From contig OX463844.1 of the NCBI GenBank assembly GCA_949825065.1, positions 26,693,056 to 26,757,055 on the forward strand: 64,000 nt of DNA, in the 5' to 3' direction. The translations under genes were made by a program, and so were the position numbers. Shown piece by piece: positions 58,219 through 64,000 of the stretch; positions within the stretch are counted from its first letter, which is position 1; every line of letters starts with the position of its first letter. This DNA is from Odontocerum albicorne (taxonomy: Eukaryota; Arthropoda; Insecta; Trichoptera; Odontoceridae). The notes under the pieces were generated by a model. That model made no database searches, was not told the DNA's origin, and worked only from the letters and a program-made list of their open reading frames with translations.

Positions 58219-59008
58219 TTACATCGATCAATAAGTCCCGGGACTGCCCAAAAGATGGAGCCTCTAATAAAAAATCCATACCATTCTTAGTTAGTACCAA
58301 CTTTAAGAAGTTACGTGTCAAACTTTCATGACATTTCGACATTGTGTCATTGAGTTACAGTGGTTTTAGTGACGCTTTAGTGAAACTTTGCTTTTTAATG
58401 GGAAAAAATACCGTTCAAACTCAACGATGGCTTGAAAAGTGTTATCCGGTATGTCGAAAACCACCATTTGTCGGTGGTATGCTGATTTCAAACGCGGTCG
58501 TACAGACACAAATGATGCTGAAGGCTTTGGTCGTCCAAATGAGGCGGTTACACCAGAAAACATTAAAGAAACCCTCAAAATCGTGATGGAAAATCGCAAA
58601 GTACGAGCGTTTGAAAGCAAAAATTGTAAAAAACGGCCCCATATGAAGAAGAAAAAAGAAAAAAGCACAAGTCGATGGTAACAATGGCTAAATTGCATGA
58701 GTTGAACTTCGAATTGCTTCCGCACCCACCCTTTTCTCCAGATTTGGCCCCCAGCGACTATTGGCTGTTCGCAAACCTCAAAAAGATGCTCCAGGGAAAG
58801 AGATTTGGCTCCACTGAAGAAGTGATTGCCGAAACTAACGCTTTTTTTGAAACCAAAGATAAATCGTTCTAAACGGCTGGCATAGAAAAGTTAGGAAAGC
58901 GTTGGAATGAATGTATCACTCTTGAAGGAGACTATGTGGATGAATAAAGAAGAATTTTGGCAAACAAATGTTTTAGTAGTTAGTCCCGGGCCTTATTGGT
59001 CGATGTGT
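58219..59008 (+). mobile_element. Mariner C: deleted irritans-type mariner
   Basis: A 790-bp element with 27-bp ends at 58219-58245 and 58982-59008 that match as inverted repeats with about four mismatches; both share a CAATAAG...CCCGGGACT core. TA flanks both sides (58217-58218 and 59009-59010). The 27-bp length and the AATAAG-CCCGG layout match the irritans (Himar-like) group. It holds a transposase relic with two internal losses. A full irritans element is about 1.3 kb, so roughly 0.5 kb is missing. Confidence 0.9.
58351..58947 (+). pseudogene. Mariner C transposase remnant
   Basis: Irritans-group mariner transposase in pieces. Piece 1 (about 58365-58447) reads LCFLMGKNTVQTQRWLEK, the start of the HTH domain. 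A frameshift near 58445 leads to piece 2 with TTICRWYADFKRG and GRPNEAVTPENIKETLKIV. A large deletion after about 58610 removes the WVPHEL linker and the first catalytic Asp. The next stretch, RPHMKKKK, normally precedes the HQDNAPCH block, which is also deleted. Piece 3 (from 58675) has MAKLHELNFELLPHPPFS and SPDLAPSDYW with the third catalytic Asp. A premature TAA is at 58870-58872; the ancestral C-terminus GIEKLGKRWNECITLEGDY follows in frame and stops at 58945-58947. Non-functional. Confidence 0.9.
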
Positions 59009-59010
59009 TA

Positions 59011-60548
59011 ATTAAACACAAAATTAGTTTTTAATTTTAATAAAAAAATATGAGTAGTCATCTTTTTTAAATATCAAATTAAATTACAAGGTGATTTAAT
59101 GGCCAAGCGTAAGTGATTGTCAAGTTGTTTTAAAGTTTTTTTTTTCAACACATTTTATATTTTATGGGCAGTTTTATAAAATATTGTATTGATACTGACC
59201 GAAACTTTGCTAAAGTAAAAATACAGTCTAGATTTTATCTCATTAGCATGGAGCACTAAACCTGCTAAAGCCGATAAAATAAATCTAGAAACCATTTCAT
59301 GAATCAGACACCATAAAATCTACCTTAGATATGCAGTAATACGACCCACCTGCTTCCCAAAAATACGTGAAAATGACCTCAATAAAAATATATGGCGGTG
59401 GTCGGTTTCCTAACAGTCTCTCGATTTAAGGTAAATTTAAAAGTTAACTTTGCTAATATCCGATACCTTATCTGAATTGTAATACGAGTAACGTAACATA
59501 TATAAAGAATAAATTGTATCATTACTCCCAAAGGAATTAAAAAAATAAAGTGGTAATTGGCAGGTCATTTTTATTTTGAATAAATCAATCTGAAAATGTA
59601 TAGGATATACGTGTATTGAACAGTACTGAAAATATATTTAAAAAAATGTATTGCCGAGAAAATTTGGATTCATGCATTGTAATAATGATACAAATAAAAT
59701 ACATTTTTTAATAATTTTTCAAATTAAAATGGCGATGTTCTTTTGTTATTTGTTTTAATCCATTTATGAAAACAAAACTTTTGTTAAAAAAGTACGAAAG
59801 TGCATTCTTTAAAAATTTAATTACCTCCATTTTAAATCTTAACAATACACGTTTAATTTTCTAATTTTTTCATTCTCTTTCTGAGTCGATGAATTTTACT
59901 TCTCGAACATGAACGAATATTTTTTTAAAGGCAAGATTTTCTTGAAAAATATTAAATAAAAAATATCATTTTTTATTCATTGTTTTGGTGTTTATATTGC
60001 AGAACTCCATTTTGAACAGAATTACTCAAGAAATAATACGGTTTCAAACAGATTTTCTTTTCATATAGAATCTTTTTGTTTTGCTTATTACATATATATA
60101 AAAGTATTGTCAAAGCTTTGAATGCTGACATCTAGGTGAACGCTATATACTCGTATACGAACTTTATTTTCATTTGACCTGTCTCTTTTGACCCATGTTG
60201 ACAAGATTACCGTAAATTGTTTAAAGGTCATGAGATACTAGAAAGAGATACTAGAACCTTCGTCATGAGATACTAGAAAGAATTCAAAGGAACATGTGCA
60301 ATAAAAAACTTTATTATACTCAAATATGGAGTATATTTCAATACAACTCCAGTGGTTGAAGCCCTATAAACAGTTCACTCGAACGCTAGAAAAGGTGAAA
60401 TACAGTTTACGCCACATCAAATTTAAGCTCGGTTTTAGAAATAATGAAGTTAAATATAAAATGTTATCTTCGTAACTGAATTTTATTAGACTTTCTAATC
60501 GCAAAGAAATGTCTGACTTCAACCTTCTTTTCAAAATAGTAAATAGAA
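59011..60548. other. AT-rich spacer between mariners C and D
   Basis: Only the short direct repeats at 60.23 kb stand out. Confidence 0.5.
60226..60284. repeat. Short direct repeats
   Basis: TCATGAGATACTAGAAAGA occurs at about 60228 and 60263, with a third AGATACTAGAA between. Confidence 0.75.
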
Positions 60549-60550
60549 TA

Positions 60551-61419
60551 CTACCTTCATCAAAAAGTTTTAGGACTTTATTCATAAAATCGAAAATACA
60601 AGTTTATTCATCATAATCGATATGGTCCCCTTCAAAGTACTCCCCATTGACCGCAACGCACTTACGCCAGCGCTTGATCCAATCCTCGAAACACCGCTGG
60701 TACTCAATTTTCGGTATGTCCATCAGAGCTGTCTTCGATTTTTTCATGACATCCTCTCGGGTGCTGTAACGCGTTCCGCGAAGCGGTTTTTTAAGTCGGT
60801 TGAACAGGAAAAAGTCGCAGGGAGCCAGATCAGGTAAATTCAAAGGCTGCTGGATAGTAGTCGTGTGGTTTTTGGTCAAAAACTCATGGAAATCATGTAT
60901 TTCGCGATTTAAACGCGGTCCTTTCGGCACCAGTTTTGCAGCGACACGTCTGAGGCCCAAATCACTAATTTAAATGTCTTGAGCGGATCCATAAGCGATG
61001 TTTAAGTCCTCTGCTAGCTCTCTGATGGTCAATTTGAGGTTTTCGGCCAACATTTCTTTGATTTTATCGATATTTTCATCGGTTTTCGACTGCCACTGCG
61101 TTCGTCATCCACGACCGACTCACGACCACTTCTGAAGCGTTCGTGCCACCAAAAAACACTTCTCCAACATTGCCAAGGTCTGCAGACTGTTAAATCCGCT
61201 TTTCACACAAAATTTAATGCAAACTCATTGATGCACAGTTGATGCCATTTTCAAACTTGTAAAAAATCGAAAACTTTTACAAATGTCAAGCTACGACGCG
61301 GAAATTTAAAGGGAAGTGTCAATGATAGATGTGGTAACCTAACAAAAAAAAAAGAATTCCAATCGGGTGACTGACAGCGCCACACGGTGGCCGGTCCTAA
61401 AACTTTTTGATCAAGGTAG
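60551..61419 (-). mobile_element. Mariner D: deleted mariner with 26-bp TIRs
   Basis: An 869-bp element. Its ends at 60551-60576 and 61394-61419 are 26-bp inverted repeats with a single mismatch, starting CTACCTT(C/G)ATCAAAAAGTTT. TA flanks both (60549-60550, 61420-61421). The transposase remnant reads on the minus strand. Its TIR differs from those of mariners A and C, so this is a separate lineage. Confidence 0.92.
60604..61248 (-). pseudogene. Mariner D transposase remnant
   Basis: Minus-strand mariner transposase relic of the SETMAR/FLJ37770-like kind. It starts at the ATG complementary to 61246-61248, which is soon followed by stops. An HTH segment reads FWWHERFRSGRESVVDDERS around 61090-61160 in a shifted frame. 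RELAEDLNIAYGSAQDI precedes a nonsense codon just upstream of LGLRRVAAKLVPK (60920-60960). A deletion then removes the first and second catalytic Asp blocks. REFLTKN-like text (HEFLTKNHTTTIQQPLN) runs into LPDLAPCDFFLF with the third Asp. The C-terminus ends KCVAVNGEYFEGD and stops at 60604-60606. About 60 per cent of a normal length; inactive. Confidence 0.9.
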
Positions 61420-61421
61420 TA

Positions 61422-62517
61422 ATAGACTATCCTTAGTTATTCCCATCAATTAACTGTTGAATACATTTGAGAAGTATGAAATTGCAGCCCATATTCTGGT
61501 ACAATAATTATATATAACTATTACTCGAATTTTCCCATTCCCAGATTACATCGATTGAGTCATGAATATGCTCCAGTCTCGGAAATAATTTTAAGACAGA
61601 TTTAACGCCATGAAAAATCATCTCAGGGAGCATCTTTGTTTATTGAAACCATGAATCCGGCGCAATGGCATGAGTCTCGTTAATATTTTTTCTCTCCAAC
61701 TTTTCAAGATGAATTGTGTTTTTAGTGGATGAAATATACTCCAAATTATACTTTTATCTCGTTTTCTTGTCTCTTGTTTGCTGTCCTTTGTTGTTATTAT
61801 ATATTTTATTTTTAACCTATTTGTTTTTTTTTTTAAGGTTTGGAATTTTCAAAATATTCAATTTAATTATCAAACCCTATTGGGTTAAGAATTTTCTTTA
61901 TTAATATTTATTTTTACTTTCATTTAAGTTTTTTTCAAAATAAGTAGAGGGAAGTTTTTATTCGAGCCAATATAAACAATTTTTAATACATAGGCTTCCT
62001 TTATTTTCAATTTTCTTCGGCTTTTTGAGATTGTTTAGGTGATACGAAAATATATTTTGAAAAAAAAAGAGAGAAAACGTTTACATTGAAGATAAAACAA
62101 TGATAATACTTGCTGATCTCAAACTTTACGAAAGTCCTTCAGCACTAATTTAATAACACTGCTCACAAAAGAAAATTCAAATGAACGAGAGACAATTTTT
62201 TAGCATTAATCAAGTTGTTTCTGTTCTGTTTTTCAATTTTCCTTCGTTTTAAATGTTTACAATTTCACAAGCTCCAGGTGATTAAACGATAACAATATTT
62301 GTATCCATACTTTAAAGCTTTGTTGTTTTTTTGAAACTGTATTGAATACCGCTTTAAATTCTTCAGTTACGTCTCAAAAATTTTAATTAAACCCTGATAT
62401 TGAGTCTTCTTAGTTAATTTGAACGACATTTAGGGTGAGGATCGATAAAAAATGTTTTGATAAACTAATGGTTTTTTCACATATATGTGATACGTTGACA
62501 TTTGACAAGGAGCTGTG
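61422..62517. other. No gene recognised
   Basis: AT-rich with long T runs. Nothing supported. Confidence 0.5.
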
Positions 62518-63036
62518 ATGAGGACAATGGACGGGTTTATTCATGTCAATAGATTTTTTTGTAGTGGTAGACACTTTCACACGGAAATTAAATTATATGT
62601 AATATTGAATGTAGAAGAAAAAAGAAGTAAACTCGTACAGCATTTTAAAATTTACAGTTTTGGGAAATATATTATGAAAATAAACAAAACTAGACATGGA
62701 TTAATTTTGATAATAAAACAAATACACTATTTTTCAAGTTTAATTGCAAATGAAACTTTTCTAGCATTACTAAAAACTTTCAGAATGATACGATTCATGG
62801 AAACCAAATTCTTAGCCACAAAGTTTTATTTCATACTTTTCACTTTGACATTTAAAACCAAAAAAAATTGTTTCAGTGTAATAAGCATATTCAGGTCTAA
62901 AACGTACATAATAACCGTTCTCTGGACAGCACGGTCTAAGGCTGCCTACTCTAGTTTGCAACATCAACGATATATGTGTATTTTACAACAATGCGTCTTC
63001 TTTTTTCTGAATCAAAACTTCAGGCGTCACACTTAA
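62518..63036 (+). CDS. Orphan 172-codon open frame
   Basis: ATG at 62518 to TAA at 63034-63036. No motif or family recognised; rich in Phe, Ile, Lys, with a mixed hydrophobic middle (YFILFTLTFKTKKNCF). For DNA this AT-rich a frame of this length is unusual, but the amino-acid make-up looks like translated noncoding DNA. No clear splice sites or transposon motifs nearby. Confidence 0.15.
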   Translation: MRTMDGFIHVNRFFCSGRHFHTEIKLYVILNVEEKRSKLVQHFKIYSFGKYIMKINKTRHGLILIIKQIHYFSSLIANETFLALLKTFRMIRFMETKFLATKFYFILFTLTFKTKKNCFSVISIFRSKTYIITVLWTARSKAAYSSLQHQRYMCILQQCVFFFLNQNFRRHT

Positions 63037-63689
63037 AGACACGAATATGTTTAGTATTTATAGATTTTTTCCTCAAGAACCAAGCACAAATGCATACAAA
63101 AGAATACATTAATTACCATTTAGCTTGATTACTTACCATTAAACCCACTTTTGTCATCAATTCTCCTACTTTATTTCATACTTAAATAATATATTTTTGC
63201 CATGGTTGAAATAAAATATTAACACCGCAGGAAGTCAACCATTGCGTAGCATTTTCATTAAAATAATTTTAAATTTTTGATATTGCCTTAGAACTATTCT
63301 AAAGTAAACAAGTCAGGGAGAAATTCAATAATAGAGAAGTAAGTCAATTTGTTTAAATATAAAAAAAAACCCTTGAATTTTTTAAGGAATTCTTAAAATT
63401 TAAAGAATTATAAAATGTTATTTATTGATCTAAAATGAAAACTGAAATGTACAATATATAACAATTAATATACACATCATTTTATGGATATTGAGAGCAT
63501 TTTTTTGTATTGTACCCTTCAACTTATCAAAATCGGTGATTCGGGCATATTAACGCGAATGATCAGGAGGAAATATTGTCTTCTGCCTCAGTGATCAAGC
63601 TTTTGGTTTGTGAGCCACTGGAGAAGGTACAGAGCTCGCGACTTGCACATATTGGTTACACTACTGCACGTGAAGAGACAATAACACTT

Positions 63690-63822
63690 ACAAACGAACA
63701 AATTATTTTACAAGACTGGGGCCTTTATATGTTTTTTTTATTTAAGGGCACCAACGAGGATCAAATTCAAATCCCACAGGTGGAAGTCAAGCGTCTTACC
63801 CACTAGGTCACGGAGGTTGTAA
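63690..63822 (-). repeat. SINE-1 copy, 5' half
   Basis: Minus strand: AACCTCCGTGACCTAGTGGG, TAAGACGCTTGACTTCCACC, TGTGGGATTTGAATTTGATC, then CCTCGTTGGTGCCC and a T-run. B-box mutated. Confidence 0.78.
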
Positions 63823-64000
63823 CTTGTGACGTAGTGGTTTCATTCTTTATAAACAAGTTTCATATTTTTTCCCAAATATTTAAAAAAATTGATGAAACAT
63901 TCACACTGCATTCAAATTCTTGCACATACTTAATTTCTATGTTATTGCATAGACCACTCAGATTCCATCATTATCTCAACAACCATACCGACATCGTGTC

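Noticed and set aside
58366..58725. 119-codon minus-strand frame in mariner C
   Set aside because: Shadow of the transposase remnant on the plus strand.

Overview
The window is AT-rich, intron- and repeat-dominated eukaryotic DNA, most likely from an insect. The reasons are one clear arthropod neuropeptide-receptor exon of the pyrokinin type, at least five different mariner transposase relics, very many dead LINE reverse-transcriptase tails, and several tRNA-derived SINE families. Species or order cannot be told from the sequence. There is no operon-like organisation, CRISPR array or prokaryotic signal.

The only convincing host gene is at 36040-36934 (+). It is the first coding exon of a class A GPCR, strongly like insect pyrokinin receptors, running from the extracellular N-terminus through TM5 and most of intracellular loop 3, and ending at a phase-1 splice donor. 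Exons for TM6 and TM7 are not visible in the remaining 27 kb, so the downstream half of the window is probably intron or intergenic DNA filled with transposons. Short coding-like islands at 38602-38772, 44272-44473 and 44939-45237 are unexplained and are flagged with low confidence.

Layout: 1-8.7 kb holds LINE relics, a tRNA-like head and a 74-79 bp tandem array. From 9.8 to 21.9 kb there is a long hairpin, many LINE fragments, two SINE copies and a nearly intact-looking mariner with perfect 31-bp inverted ends (18009-19155). From 22 to 35 kb there is mostly low-complexity AT-rich DNA with LINE tails, a Penelope-like terminal fragment, a palindromic TA-flanked MITE (31521-31770) and a SINE-in-LINE nest (31840-32490). 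From 36 to 44 kb come the receptor exon, then LINE relics, a TTAA-flanked piggyBac-like MITE candidate and a decayed mariner. From 44 to 53 kb there are SINEs of three families, including a head-to-head inverted pair at 45.6-46.5 kb, more LINE tails and a 49-bp array. From 55.9 to 61.4 kb there are three further mariners, two of them internally deleted but with recognisable TIRs and TA target duplications.

The repeats interact. SINE-1 copies have inserted at nearly the same point of two LINE copies in opposite orientations. Several tandem arrays abut or lie inside LINE reverse-transcriptase fragments. Two repeat classes keep short hairpins next to their 3' ends, which fits recognition by a LINE reverse transcriptase. 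All function statements come from reading motifs by eye; no database search was run.
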